This document shows positions 24,372 to 33,279 of a DNA stretch of 64,000 nucleotides, piece by piece. Position 1 is the first letter of the stretch, and each line of letters starts with the position of its first letter. The position numbers were made by a program, and so were the translations under genes. Origin of the DNA: Bacteroidota bacterium (GTDB lineage: Bacteria > Bacteroidota > Ignavibacteria > UBA10030 > UBA8401); assembly GCA_035506275.1 (NCBI GenBank), contig DATJPT010000018.1, positions 91,278 to 155,277 on the forward strand, in the 5' to 3' direction. Below the pieces are notes generated by a model. That model saw nothing but the letters and a program-made list of their open reading frames with translations, ran no database searches and was not told the DNA's origin.

Positions 24372-25358
24372 ATGAGTCTTGTAAACTTTCAAATGCCTGA
24401 AGGAATCGTGCTGGATGAAGCAAATCATTCGACCACGTTTGGCAGATTTGTTGTTCAGCCGTTAGAGAAGGGGTTCGGCGTCACCATCGGCAATGCATTC
24501 CGGCGCGTCCTCCTGTCGTCGCTGCCGGGCTATGCGATCACCGCGCTCCGCATCGAAGGGATCGTTCACGAATTCTCGACGCTGCCGGGATTGGTGGAGG
24601 ATGTTTCCGATATGATCCTGAACCTCAAGGAGGTCCGCCTGAAGGCGACGAACAAAAAGGTCGGCAAGGTGATGGTGCACCTGAAAGGCCCGGGAAAATT
24701 CAAGGCGGGCGATATTCAGAAAGCGAGTGCGGAGGTCGAAATTCTGAACCCCGACCACCACATCGCCACGCTGAACAAGGATGCCGACTTCGAAATGGAG
24801 CTTCGCATCGGCCGCGGCAAAGGATACGTGACGTCGGAGGAGAATAAACTCCCCGACCAGACGCTCGGCGTCATCGCGATCGACTCGATCTTCACGCCGA
24901 TCAAGAACGTGCGCTACTTCGTGGAACCGACGCGCGTCGGCCAGCAGACCGATTATGAAAAACTGATCCTGGAGATCGAGACCGACGGCTCCATCGTGCC
25001 GGAAGAAGGACTGACGTACGCGGGAAAGGTCCTGCGCGAGCATATCCAGCTCTTCACGAATTTCGATTCGGAGCCGGAGGCGGAGAAGGAAGAAGTGGAA
25101 GAGGATGCCGAAGTGGCGCGCATCCGGAAGGTCCTCAAGACCAGCGTCGACGACCTGGAGCTGTCGGTGCGTTCGCACAACTGCCTGCGCGCGGCGGACA
25201 TCAAAACGATCGCCGACCTCGTGCGCCGCGAGGAGGCGGAGCTCCTGAAGTTCCGCAATTTCGGCCGCAAGTCTCTCGCCGAGCTCTCGGCGATCATCGA
25301 AGAAGAAGGATTGACATTCGGCATGGATGTCGACAAGTATCTCAAGGACAGCGAATAA
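24372..25358 (+). CDS. rpoA: RNA polymerase alpha subunit
   Basis: Alpha subunit, 328 residues, scaffolds polymerase assembly and contacts activators and UP elements. The N-terminal domain has GFGVTIGNAFRRVLLSSLPGYAITA. After an acidic linker (EPEAEKEEVEEDAEV) the C-terminal domain shows LELSVRSHNCLRAADIKTI and FRNFGRKSLAEL with the DNA-contacting region intact. I use ATG 24372 (MSLVNFQMPEG); a GTG at 24363 is possible. rplQ starts 15 nt downstream. Confidence 0.98.
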   Translation: MSLVNFQMPEGIVLDEANHSTTFGRFVVQPLEKGFGVTIGNAFRRVLLSSLPGYAITALRIEGIVHEFSTLPGLVEDVSDMILNLKEVRLKATNKKVGKVMVHLKGPGKFKAGDIQKASAEVEILNPDHHIATLNKDADFEMELRIGRGKGYVTSEENKLPDQTLGVIAIDSIFTPIKNVRYFVEPTRVGQQTDYEKLILEIETDGSIVPEEGLTYAGKVLREHIQLFTNFDSEPEAEKEEVEEDAEVARIRKVLKTSVDDLELSVRSHNCLRAADIKTIADLVRREEAELLKFRNFGRKSLAELSAIIEEEGLTFGMDVDKYLKDSE

Positions 25359-25373
25359 CCAAAGGATAATGCA

Positions 25374-25913
25374 ATGATTCACGGCAGATCAGGGCGAAAG
25401 CTCAAGCGGACACCAAGCCATCGCAAAGCGACGTTCATCGCTCTTTCGACGGCGCTCTTCCGCCACAAGAAAATCCGCACGACGCTTGCGAAAGCGAAGG
25501 AAATGCGGATGGTGGTCGAAAAAATAATTTCCCGCGCCAAGCGCGCGGTCGCAAAGGAAGCTGAAGGCGGACCGAAAGACGTTCACGCGCGCCGTGAAGT
25601 TGCCCGCTTCATCCATGATAAGGCCGTGGTGAAAATGTTGTTCGGCGAGATCGCCCCAAAGGTCGGCCAGCGTCCCGGCGGCTATACCCGCGTCGTCAAA
25701 TTAGGACGGCGGTTCGGCGATGCAGCCGAAGTTGCCGTGCTCGAACTCGTCGACTACAACACCGGCAAAGAAGAAACGAAACCGGCAGTGAAGCCGAAAC
25801 GTGCGCGCAGAACTCCCCGAAAGAAAACCGAAACCGCTCCATCTCCGGCGGCTGAACCAGCACCGGACTCTCAATCAACCGTCACGCAGGCCTCAGAAAA
25901 AGGAGCATCGTAA
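25374..25913 (+). CDS. rplQ: 50S ribosomal protein L17 with C-terminal extension
   Basis: L17, 179 residues. The conserved core is the first 120 residues (MIHGRSGRKLKRTPSHRKA, AKEMRMVVEKIISRAK, GGYTRVVKLGRRFGDAAEVAVLELVDY). About 55 further residues, rich in Lys, Pro, Ala and Ser, extend the C-terminus; such low-complexity tails occur in several phyla. It is the last gene of the alpha block and closes the superoperon; a hairpin follows the stop codon. Confidence 0.97.
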   Translation: MIHGRSGRKLKRTPSHRKATFIALSTALFRHKKIRTTLAKAKEMRMVVEKIISRAKRAVAKEAEGGPKDVHARREVARFIHDKAVVKMLFGEIAPKVGQRPGGYTRVVKLGRRFGDAAEVAVLELVDYNTGKEETKPAVKPKRARRTPRKKTETAPSPAAEPAPDSQSTVTQASEKGAS

Positions 25914-25919
25914 GCGTCA

Positions 25920-25949
25920 CACGGTAGCGCGATCATCCCCGCTATCGTG
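25920..25949 (+). terminator. Hairpin after rplQ
   Basis: A 10-bp stem with one G-T pair (25920-25929 with 25940-25949, 10-nt loop) lies just after the rplQ stop. No T-run follows, so it may be a weak or Rho-assisted terminator or a 3'-end stabilising structure at the end of the ribosomal superoperon. Confidence 0.35.
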
Positions 25950-25990
25950 ATACCCGTGTCCGAAGTCCCACCATGAAGAGGGTGTGAGGT

Positions 25991-26626
25991 ATGAAAATTG
26001 AAACGGTAGATTTTGTTGTCGGCGTCGCGAACCTGAAACAGCTCCCCAGAGATAATTTCCCCGAAATCGTTTTCATAGGCCGCTCGAACGTAGGAAAATC
26101 GTCCCTCCTGAACAAGCTCTGCAACAGGAAGGGGCTCGCCCGCACCAGTTCGACGCCGGGGAAAACCCGCGAGCTCAACTACTATCTGGTGAACAAAGAG
26201 ATGTACTTCATCGACCTTCCCGGCTACGGCTACGCAAAAGTGGCCGAGCAGGTGAAAGCGGGATGGACGTCGCTCATCGAGTCGTTCTTCCACGAAAGAA
26301 AACAGATCGCGCTCGGCGTGCAGATCGTCGATGCGCGGCTGGGCCCCACCGAGCTCGACACCACGATGATGGGCTGGCTCGACTTCTACGACGTCCCGTT
26401 CGTGCTCGTCCTGACGAAGGCCGACAAAATTCCTTTCAACAAGCTGCAGCTGCAGGTCAAGAACATCCAGGAGCGGCTCGCAAAATACAAACGTCTCTCC
26501 GCGGTGCTTCAGTTCTCAGCTGTCACCGGAGAAGGGCGCTTCGATCTGTTGAACGCGATCCAGTCTTTTGTGAGCGCAAAAGAACCCTCGTCGTCCAAAC
26601 ACTATATCCCTTCAGCGGTCGCCTAG
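25991..26626 (+). CDS. engB: Ribosome biogenesis GTP-binding protein EngB/YsxC
   Basis: Circularly conserved TRAFAC GTPase of the EngB (YihA/YsxC) family, 211 residues, needed for late 50S assembly. The P-loop GRSNVGKSSLLNKL starts near residue 34, then the switch TSSTPGKTRELNYY, DLPGYGYAKV, the guanine-specificity LTKADK and the G5 FSAVTGEG. The ATG at 25991 is preceded by GAGGT. It lies 77 nt after rplQ and may be read from the superoperon; its function fits that context. Confidence 0.96.
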   Translation: MKIETVDFVVGVANLKQLPRDNFPEIVFIGRSNVGKSSLLNKLCNRKGLARTSSTPGKTRELNYYLVNKEMYFIDLPGYGYAKVAEQVKAGWTSLIESFFHERKQIALGVQIVDARLGPTELDTTMMGWLDFYDVPFVLVLTKADKIPFNKLQLQVKNIQERLAKYKRLSAVLQFSAVTGEGRFDLLNAIQSFVSAKEPSSSKHYIPSAVA

Positions 26627-26795
26627 GACAACGTCCGGGCGGCCATTGCACATGCCGTGTCGGATTGCCCGCGGGCAGCGGCGGCGGATCCGCAGCACCA
26701 TCCTTGATTCTCAATCCCCTATGAAGTACTTTTGTACGTATCGTTAATTCCAATTTTTATCCGACCACGGAAAATTCAATTCGAAAGATTCGGCT

Positions 26796-27929
26796 ATGAA
26801 AAAAAGATTATTTACCCCAGGCCCGACCCCGGTTCCCGAACACGTCATGCTGAAGATGGCGGAACCGATCATCCATCACCGCAATCCGGAGTTTAACGAG
26901 ATCCTCACCCGCGTCAACCAAAACCTAAAATATCTCTTTCAGACGGAACAGCCCGTGCTGACCCTGACATGTTCGGGGACCGGCGGAGTGGAAGCGACGT
27001 TCGTCAGCCTGTTTTCGCCGGGAGATACGATCATTTCGTCGAACGGCGGAAAATTCGGCGAACGATGGGTGAAAATGCCGAAAGCGTACGGGCTGAACGT
27101 CGTCGAGATCAAAGTGGAGTGGGGGAAGGCTCCGACCCCGCAGCAGATCCTCGATGCGCTCCGCGCCCATCCGAACGCCAAGGGAGTGTACCTGACGCAC
27201 AGCGAGACCTCCACCGGAACGGCGACAGACGTGAAAACGCTCGCGAAGCTGATCCGCGAAAATTCCAACGCCCTGGTCTGCGTGGACGGGATCACCGCCG
27301 TCGGAGCCCATGAGATGCGGTTTGACGAATGGGGACTCGATGTCTGCGTGACCGGTTCGCAAAAAGGACTCATGATCCCGCCGGGGCTGGCGTTCGTCGC
27401 CCTCAGCAAGCGCGCGATCGCTGCGATGGAGACCTCGACGCTTCCGAAATTCTATTTCGACCTGAAGAAAGCGCTCAAGTCGTACGAAAAGAACGACACG
27501 CCGTGGACGCCTGCCGTCTCGCTCGTCATCGGCGTCGATGCGGCGCTGGAGATGCTGAAGGCGGAAGGGATCGAAAATATCTGGCGCCGGCACGAACGGC
27601 TGGCGACCGCCATCCGCGCGGGGATCGTGGCGATCGGGCTGAAACTCTTTTCCGAATTCCCGTCCTTCGCGGTCACGCCCGTCTGGGTTCCGGAAGGGGT
27701 CGACTGGAAGACCTTCAACAAGACACTCAAATCGAAATACGGAATTACGATCGCCGGCGGACAGGACGACTTTGCCGGAAAGATCTTCCGCATTTCTCAC
27801 CTCGGGTATTACGACGACCTCGACATGGTCACGATGATCGGCGCGCTCGAGATGACGCTGAAAGAATGCGGATACAAATTCGAACTCGGAGCAGGGGTGC
27901 AGGCCGTTCTCCGGTCGTTAGCTCAATGA
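26796..27929 (+). CDS. Class V aminotransferase (alanine-glyoxylate / serine-pyruvate family)
   Basis: PLP-dependent aminotransferase of fold type I, class V, 377 residues. FTPGPTPVPEHVMLKM at the N-terminus, CSGTGGVEATFVSLF, the HSETSTG substrate loop, and GSQKG with the PLP-lysine at K190 are visible. The family includes alanine-glyoxylate, serine-glyoxylate and serine-pyruvate aminotransferases and soluble hydrogenase small-subunit homologues. The next gene, 137 nt downstream, is serA, so it is likely to act as a phosphoserine or serine transaminase in serine metabolism in place of a classical SerC. That role is inferred from context only. Confidence 0.88.
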   Translation: MKKRLFTPGPTPVPEHVMLKMAEPIIHHRNPEFNEILTRVNQNLKYLFQTEQPVLTLTCSGTGGVEATFVSLFSPGDTIISSNGGKFGERWVKMPKAYGLNVVEIKVEWGKAPTPQQILDALRAHPNAKGVYLTHSETSTGTATDVKTLAKLIRENSNALVCVDGITAVGAHEMRFDEWGLDVCVTGSQKGLMIPPGLAFVALSKRAIAAMETSTLPKFYFDLKKALKSYEKNDTPWTPAVSLVIGVDAALEMLKAEGIENIWRRHERLATAIRAGIVAIGLKLFSEFPSFAVTPVWVPEGVDWKTFNKTLKSKYGITIAGGQDDFAGKIFRISHLGYYDDLDMVTMIGALEMTLKECGYKFELGAGVQAVLRSLAQ

Positions 27930-27985
27930 TGCTGCTTTCCGGAAAGAAATTTCCGTCACACTGTTAGACACGCTCTACATTGGCT

Positions 27986-28020
27986 GTCCCCCTCCCCCGG
28001 CGTTGCCGGAGGAGGGGGAC
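27986..28020 (+). other. GC-rich hairpin upstream of serA
   Basis: A 15-bp near-perfect stem (one C-A mismatch) closed by a GTT loop, with arms rich in C on the left and G on the right. No T-run follows. It lies between the aminotransferase and serA, so it may separate or stabilise transcripts, or act as a partial terminator. The GGAGG within its right arm would be sequestered in the folded RNA. Confidence 0.4.
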
Positions 28021-28066
28021 GAACTGCCAACTCACATTGCTCTTCTCACCATCGAAAGTCATTGCC

Positions 28067-29644
28067 ATGAAAATACTCATCAGCGATCCCATTGAACAAT
28101 CATGCGTCGACATTCTGACGCGTGAGGGATTTCAGGTCGACCAGAAGCCCGGAATCCCGCCGGAAGAAATCAAGAAGATCATTCCCGAATACACAGCACT
28201 CATCGTCCGCAGCGGAACGAAGGTCACCGCGGACATCATCCAGGAAGCGCGGACGATGAAGGTGATCGGCCGGGCAGGCGCGGGCGTGGACAACATCGAT
28301 GTTGAGGCGGCCTCGCGCCGCGGCATCATTGTGATGAATACGCCCGGAGGCAATACTGTCTCGACCGCCGAGCACACCGTGTCCATGATGCTTTCCCTTT
28401 CGCGCAATATTCCCCAGGCCTACAAAAGTCTTGTCGACGGCAAATGGGACAGGAAAAAATACATGGGGACGGAGGTGATGGGAAAAACGCTCGGCATCAT
28501 CGGGATGGGAAAGATCGGGCGTGAGGTCGCCGTCCGGTGCCGCGCCTTCGGGATGACGGTGATCGGGTTCGACCCGGTGCTCGCGAACGATGTCGCATCG
28601 AAGGTTGGCGTTGAACTCGTGCCGCTCGATGAAATTTTCCGCCGGTCGGATTTTATCACCGTCCATACACCGCTCAACGATGAGACACGCGGAGTGCTGA
28701 ACGAGAAGACGTTCGCCAAATGCAAAAAAGGGGTCCGCGTGATTAACTGCGCGCGCGGAGGGATCATCGACGAGACCGCGCTTCTCAATGCGCTGAACTC
28801 CGGTCATGTCGCCGGGGCTGCGCTCGACGTTTTCGTGGAGGAACCTCCGAAAGGAAATCCGCTCCTGCAGCATCCCCGCCTGATCGCGACCCCTCACCTC
28901 GGCGCATCGACTGAAGAAGCGCAGGAAAAAGTGGCCATCCAGATCGCCGAACAGCTTGCGGATGCTCTGCACGACAGGGGCATATCGGGAGCGGTGAACG
29001 CCGTCGCTCTTCAGTCCGGGATCCCCGCCGAGATCAAGCCGTATCTTGACCTCGCGGAAAAAATGGGGAGTCTGCAGGCGCAAATTATGAAGGGAAAGCT
29101 GAAGGACATTACTATAGAGACACGCGGAGAACTGCTTCAGAAACACTCCGAACTTCTCAAGACGGGCGTGCTGAAAGGATTCTTCTCCAAGCTTATGGCG
29201 CCGCCGGTAAACTATATCAACGCCCCCCTTCTTGCCCAGTCCATAGGCGTTCGCGTGAGCGAGAAGAAGGAGAGGGACAGCGAAAATTACAATCAGCTGT
29301 TAACGATAGAATATTCGACCGATCAGGAGGAGCGGTCGTTCGCTGGGACCGTTTTTGGTACGACGAAACCAAGGATCGTCCGGATCGATGCCTTCTATTT
29401 CGAAGTGGACCCGCAGGGGATTCTTCTACTCTATACAAATACCGATAAGCCGGGAATGCTTGCCCTCGTCGGATCTATTTTGGCGGCCGAAAAAGTAAAT
29501 ATTGCCGGATTGTCGCTTGGCCGCACCGGTATCGGCGAGAAAGCGATGGTCGTGGTCAGCGTTGACAATCCGATCCCGGAGAAAATGGTCCAGCAAATTC
29601 GTTCACTTGACGGGATTTTTGAAGCAAAAGTCGTAAGTCTATAA
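28067..29644 (+). CDS. serA: D-3-phosphoglycerate dehydrogenase
   Basis: First enzyme of serine biosynthesis, oxidising 3-phosphoglycerate with NAD. The 525-residue length corresponds to the long form with catalytic, NAD-binding, intervening (ASB) and ACT domains. I see the Rossmann motif LGIIGMGKIGREVA, NCARGGIIDE with the substrate-binding arginine, the FVEEPP glutamate, and catalytic His in TPHLGASTEEAQ. The C-terminal ACT domain (GMLALVGSILAAEKVNIAGLSLGR) suggests allosteric control by serine. ATG 28067 is chosen; the frame extends upstream without conservation. It probably works with the preceding aminotransferase. Confidence 0.96.
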   Translation: MKILISDPIEQSCVDILTREGFQVDQKPGIPPEEIKKIIPEYTALIVRSGTKVTADIIQEARTMKVIGRAGAGVDNIDVEAASRRGIIVMNTPGGNTVSTAEHTVSMMLSLSRNIPQAYKSLVDGKWDRKKYMGTEVMGKTLGIIGMGKIGREVAVRCRAFGMTVIGFDPVLANDVASKVGVELVPLDEIFRRSDFITVHTPLNDETRGVLNEKTFAKCKKGVRVINCARGGIIDETALLNALNSGHVAGAALDVFVEEPPKGNPLLQHPRLIATPHLGASTEEAQEKVAIQIAEQLADALHDRGISGAVNAVALQSGIPAEIKPYLDLAEKMGSLQAQIMKGKLKDITIETRGELLQKHSELLKTGVLKGFFSKLMAPPVNYINAPLLAQSIGVRVSEKKERDSENYNQLLTIEYSTDQEERSFAGTVFGTTKPRIVRIDAFYFEVDPQGILLLYTNTDKPGMLALVGSILAAEKVNIAGLSLGRTGIGEKAMVVVSVDNPIPEKMVQQIRSLDGIFEAKVVSL

Positions 29645-29660
29645 ATAGTTGAATAAACAC

Positions 29661-29689
29661 TTGACTAAAACCTCGAGAATCTCTACTTT
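29661..29689 (+). promoter_or_regulatory. Candidate sigma70-type promoter (upstream copy)
   Basis: TTGACT (29661-29666) and TACTTT (29684-29689) with a 17-nt spacer. Transcripts from here would run at once into the hairpin and T-rich run at 29724-29759, so this promoter may be attenuated. Confidence 0.45.
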
Positions 29690-29723
29690 AGCCACTCCTA
29701 AACAGCAAGGGAGGGGAAAAATG

Positions 29724-29759
29724 TATGCCAGCGGCCGAACGGCGGGCATATTTTATTTG
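29724..29759 (+). terminator. Hairpin with T-rich tail after serA
   Basis: TATGCC (29724-29729) pairs with GGCATA (29745-29750), with a further GCC/GGC stem inside, followed by TTTTATTTG. It resembles an intrinsic terminator or attenuator, either for serA transcripts or for transcripts from the promoter at 29661. Confidence 0.45.
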
Positions 29760-29787
29760 TCAAAAATCCTTGAAAAACTTGACAAAT
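29755..29787 (+). promoter_or_regulatory. Inverted repeat overlapping a -35 box (operator-like)
   Basis: ATTTGTCAA (29755-29763) and TTGACAAAT (29779-29787) are perfect 9-bp inverted copies 15 nt apart. The right arm contains the -35 hexamer of the promoter at 29779. A dimeric repressor bound here would block that promoter; alternatively the left arm is a divergent -35 box. Confidence 0.45.
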
Positions 29788-29807
29788 GGTCTCCCGGATT
29801 GTAAATT
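29779..29807 (+). promoter_or_regulatory. Candidate sigma70-type promoter for the TonB receptor operon
   Basis: TTGACA (29779-29784) is a perfect -35 consensus, and TAAATT (29802-29807) lies after a 17-nt spacer. It would give a leader of about 420 nt before the receptor start codon. Confidence 0.5.
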
Positions 29808-30236
29808 AACACAACAAAAAGGTAACATATACGAAATATTGGGGAAAAAGTTTCAGGTGTCGCCTTCGTCACAGGTGAGGGGTGACGAGGGGCACAGTCG
29901 CTCCACCGTGTAAGAATTTTCAATAATATAGGTGATTGTTGAATTGATTGGTACCGGCTTTAACATCGCTGTCTTTCTCTCCGACCTACGTTCTGCTAAC
30001 TACATCGCAGCCAGAGTCGATCGTTATCTCGTCGATGATATAATCCGATTGATCATCTATCATTAATTGTTCCCTCACGCCTCTAAACTATCTATTGAAT
30101 CGTTGAAACAACTGCCTTTCGAAAAATTTTTTGTTTGCCGCTAAAATGTTTCCAGGATTTTTAATTCACTGCTCTTGAAGTTGTGAAGGAGCGTTACAGC
30201 AAGATGTCCCCAATAACAAAACAAAGGAGAATGAAC

Positions 30237-33200
30237 ATGCGACGGGAGTGCTACAGATCTCTACTCGTTGCCTTTCTGCTTTTTCCGACTGTGCTGCTGG
30301 CAGCAGGCGGAAAGATCACAGGAAAGGTGACCGATCACGAAACCGGCGAAGCGCTTGTCGGAGCCACGGTGAGAGTGGAAGGCACATCATTTGGTGCGAC
30401 TACCGACGCCAATGGTGTTTTTAGTATCGCGAATATTAATGCTGGAACGTACACATTAATAGCGTCGTACATTGGGTACCAGCAAATCACGATTTCGAAC
30501 ATCGAAGTCCATGAGGGCCTCATCTCGGAGGCGAAGTTTGCGCTTCCCGCAGAAGGCGTGAAGGTCGGGACGGTCGTGATCGTTGCTCAAAGGCCTCTTG
30601 TCGAAAAATCCGCGACGAACGAAGTCCGTATCGTGAACAGTGATATGTTGGCCGCGATTCCGATCCGCAACGTGACTGAAGCGGCGGCGTTGCAGCCCGG
30701 GGTCGTCCTGAGAAACAACCTCGTCTACATGAGGGGGAGCCGTGCCGATGAAACCGGATTCACTCTTGAAGGGGTTACTGTAACGGATCCCTACAACGGC
30801 GGGCGCGGAGTAACGATCTCTCCCGATGCCGTTGATCAGATCGAAGTGCAAACGGGAGGTTATCCGGCAGAGTTCGGCGGTGCGAACGGCGGTATTGTCA
30901 GCACTCAACTTCGAACCGGCGGAGAGAAACTGAAGTTATCCCTCCGTGCAGAGACGGATAATTTTACAGCGCAGGGAAAGGAAGCTCTGGGAGGATACTC
31001 CTACGGATATTCCGACTACGTTGGAACCGTCAGCGGGCCAGTTTTGTCTGATAAAGTTCGGTTTTACGGGACAGTGGAAAACCAATTTTATCGCGATCCG
31101 GGATCATTTGTTGCGCAAACGGGAAGCGGCGTCAACGGCGCAACGGGCGCAGGGACAAACTCAAGCTATGCGAATCCGAGGTTTTGGAACGGGTTCAATT
31201 ATTCTGGATTGATCGCGGCCCCTCAGTTCACCGCCGCACATCCGACGACCGCAATGGCGGATACTCTGAGCGTCGACTACGGAGCAGGCAACCTGATCGG
31301 CGGACAACTTGACCAGTATTCCTACACCGGAACGCTGTTGTTCGACCTCGGAAATATTAACCTCCGCGCAGCGGGCGCATTTACTGACGTATACTCCCAG
31401 AACTCCGCTGGCATCGGAGCTATTTTCGATACCCAGCGTCTTCCTGTAAATTCGTACCAGAACGGTTTCGGTAACCTGAAGTTGACGCAATTCTTCAACC
31501 CGAAGACGTATTACGAACTCAACGTCAATTATTACAGGAACTACTACAAGACAGGCTGGGATCCTTCCCTTAAAGGAAATTTTGCGGCCTACGGCGATAC
31601 CATTTCAAACCCCCAATTCAACGGCGGTTCGACGAATCTCTTGAACGCCCCCTGGAATGTTTTTGGTACTGCACCGGCCGGCATCACGATCGACCAGCCA
31701 GGGACGCTGCTCGCTACGGCGCCCGGCATGACCTCGGAAAGTTCGGTTGGGGGCCGCCTGGACTTCACCAAGGAGTTTGAGAATCAATCGATGAAGTTTG
31801 GCGGTGAGTACACTTACTATACCATCCGGCACTTTGGAGCGAACGTTGTCGGAATGTACTCAGCGATGATCAATACTCTCTTAGGTGCACCGTATACGCA
31901 GACCGTGGCGCGTTCGGCCGCTCTCAGAGGAACCGGCTATAATAACTACGGCTACGATGAGTACGGAGATCCGGTCGACAATGATGTTACGGTGAATGGC
32001 ACGGTAGTCGATTTTGGACCGCCACATCCGGTTAACGCTGCCGCGTATTTGGAGGATAAGATCGAACTTTCGGACATCAATCTTAATTTTGGGTTGCGGT
32101 ACGATTATATCAACCCGGACAGCAGGGCGTTTGTTGACCCTCAGGGGATCAACTTTAACGATTCGCTCAACGTCATTGCGACGTCTTCGATGAAGAAGAC
32201 CCCGGTGACTCAGCAGGTCAGCCCCCGTATTGGTGTCTCCTTCCCCGTCAGCGATGCGACCGTATTCCATGCTCAGTACGGTAAGTTCATCCAGGAGTCC
32301 GAATTGATCGACTCATACGCCGGAATGGGATTAATGTACAACATTCTGCACGGCGGGAATTACTATCAAACTCCAGTTGGATATGGATTGCTGCCGGAAC
32401 GGACAACTTCGTACGAACTTGGCTTTCAGCAGCAAATCGGAGAGAACGCCTCATTCGACATCGTCACATTCTATAAAGACATCTCCGACCAGATCCAATT
32501 TCGTCTGATTCTCCCGGATGGACTTGGTGAGAACAGAAGCTATTACACTCTGGTGAACGGCGACTTCGCGACAAGCAGAGGAGTCGAGTTTAAGATCAAT
32601 CTGCGCCGTACGAATCGATTCGAAGCACAGCTCAACTATACATTTGCGAGCGCTGAAGGCACGGGTTCAGGTGCCAATAGTGCCGCTGGAAGCGCTTCGG
32701 ACCAGCATGGGTACACTGCCAACATCCCCTTCCCGACTCAGTTCAGCCAGGAAAATACGGGAAGCCTCAACATCGATTATCGGTATGCGAAGAATGATGG
32801 AGGAGCGATCCTTCAACGTTCCGGAATCAACCTTCTGATGCAGTTCGGCAGCGGATATCCGTACACGCTTGAGAGCGTCTCAGAGAATAATTTGGGCGAT
32901 GCTCGCTTCCAGGTGCCTCTCGAGCCGATAGGATATTCAACGACACCCTGGACATTCGAAGTTGACCTCCGCGTCGATAAGACTGTGACTATCGGTTCGG
33001 TGGACGCAATGTTCTATATTTATGTTCAGAACCTCCTCAACACACAGAACGCAGATAATGTGTTCATCCGGACCGGCGACCCATCGAACGACGGATGGCT
33101 GGGTTCAACTCAGGGGCAGGCATATGCTGCTGCTCAGTATAATCCGACCCTCTACCAATCTGTCTACAATAGCGCCAACAATGGTGTCAACGCCAACAAT

Positions 33201-33248
33201 TATTTGTCACCACGGCAAATAAGATTCGGAGTTCAAGTTGAATATTAA
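30237..33248 (+). CDS. TonB-dependent outer-membrane receptor with carboxypeptidase-regulatory-like domain
   Basis: Outer-membrane receptor of 1003 residues. The chosen ATG 30237 lies 6-7 nt after AAAGGAG and starts a signal peptide (MRRECYRSLLVAFLLFP ... LAAGG). A carboxypeptidase-regulatory-like domain follows (GKITGKVTDHETGEALVGATV to about residue 95), then a plug domain (EAAALQPGVVLRNN, YMRGSRADETGFTLEGV, GGYPAEFGGANGGIVS), then a long beta-barrel rich in aromatic alternation, ending FGVQVEY. I cannot name the substrate. The next two genes, a secreted T9SS-type protein and a PorV-like barrel, form an operon with it. It could be a transporter or a structural partner in protein export. Confidence 0.9.
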   Translation: MRRECYRSLLVAFLLFPTVLLAAGGKITGKVTDHETGEALVGATVRVEGTSFGATTDANGVFSIANINAGTYTLIASYIGYQQITISNIEVHEGLISEAKFALPAEGVKVGTVVIVAQRPLVEKSATNEVRIVNSDMLAAIPIRNVTEAAALQPGVVLRNNLVYMRGSRADETGFTLEGVTVTDPYNGGRGVTISPDAVDQIEVQTGGYPAEFGGANGGIVSTQLRTGGEKLKLSLRAETDNFTAQGKEALGGYSYGYSDYVGTVSGPVLSDKVRFYGTVENQFYRDPGSFVAQTGSGVNGATGAGTNSSYANPRFWNGFNYSGLIAAPQFTAAHPTTAMADTLSVDYGAGNLIGGQLDQYSYTGTLLFDLGNINLRAAGAFTDVYSQNSAGIGAIFDTQRLPVNSYQNGFGNLKLTQFFNPKTYYELNVNYYRNYYKTGWDPSLKGNFAAYGDTISNPQFNGGSTNLLNAPWNVFGTAPAGITIDQPGTLLATAPGMTSESSVGGRLDFTKEFENQSMKFGGEYTYYTIRHFGANVVGMYSAMINTLLGAPYTQTVARSAALRGTGYNNYGYDEYGDPVDNDVTVNGTVVDFGPPHPVNAAAYLEDKIELSDINLNFGLRYDYINPDSRAFVDPQGINFNDSLNVIATSSMKKTPVTQQVSPRIGVSFPVSDATVFHAQYGKFIQESELIDSYAGMGLMYNILHGGNYYQTPVGYGLLPERTTSYELGFQQQIGENASFDIVTFYKDISDQIQFRLILPDGLGENRSYYTLVNGDFATSRGVEFKINLRRTNRFEAQLNYTFASAEGTGSGANSAAGSASDQHGYTANIPFPTQFSQENTGSLNIDYRYAKNDGGAILQRSGINLLMQFGSGYPYTLESVSENNLGDARFQVPLEPIGYSTTPWTFEVDLRVDKTVTIGSVDAMFYIYVQNLLNTQNADNVFIRTGDPSNDGWLGSTQGQAYAAAQYNPTLYQSVYNSANNGVNANNYLSPRQIRFGVQVEY

Positions 33249-33279
33249 AAAGACCAAGAAAATCCAGGAGGAACCCTTT

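Larger units (their letters stand above)
29645..30236 (+). other. 592-nt intergenic region between serA and the TonB receptor gene
   Basis: No convincing gene is seen here; the short open frame at 29725 begins inside a hairpin and has no recognisable features. The region is AT-richer than its neighbours. It contains two sigma70-like promoter candidates (29661-29689 and 29779-29807), a hairpin with a T-rich tail (29724-29759) between them, and an inverted repeat that overlaps the second -35 box. The remaining 430 nt form a long leader or spacer before the TonB receptor start. I recognise no known riboswitch class. Confidence 0.6.

Noticed and set aside
29725..29913. A short open frame after serA
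   Set aside because: It begins inside a terminator-like hairpin, overlaps the operator-like repeat and promoter, and has no ribosome-binding site.
29690..30236. A riboswitch in the long leader of the TonB receptor gene
   Set aside because: No recognisable cobalamin, TPP, FMN, SAM or cyclic-di-GMP motif; only hairpins and promoter-like elements.
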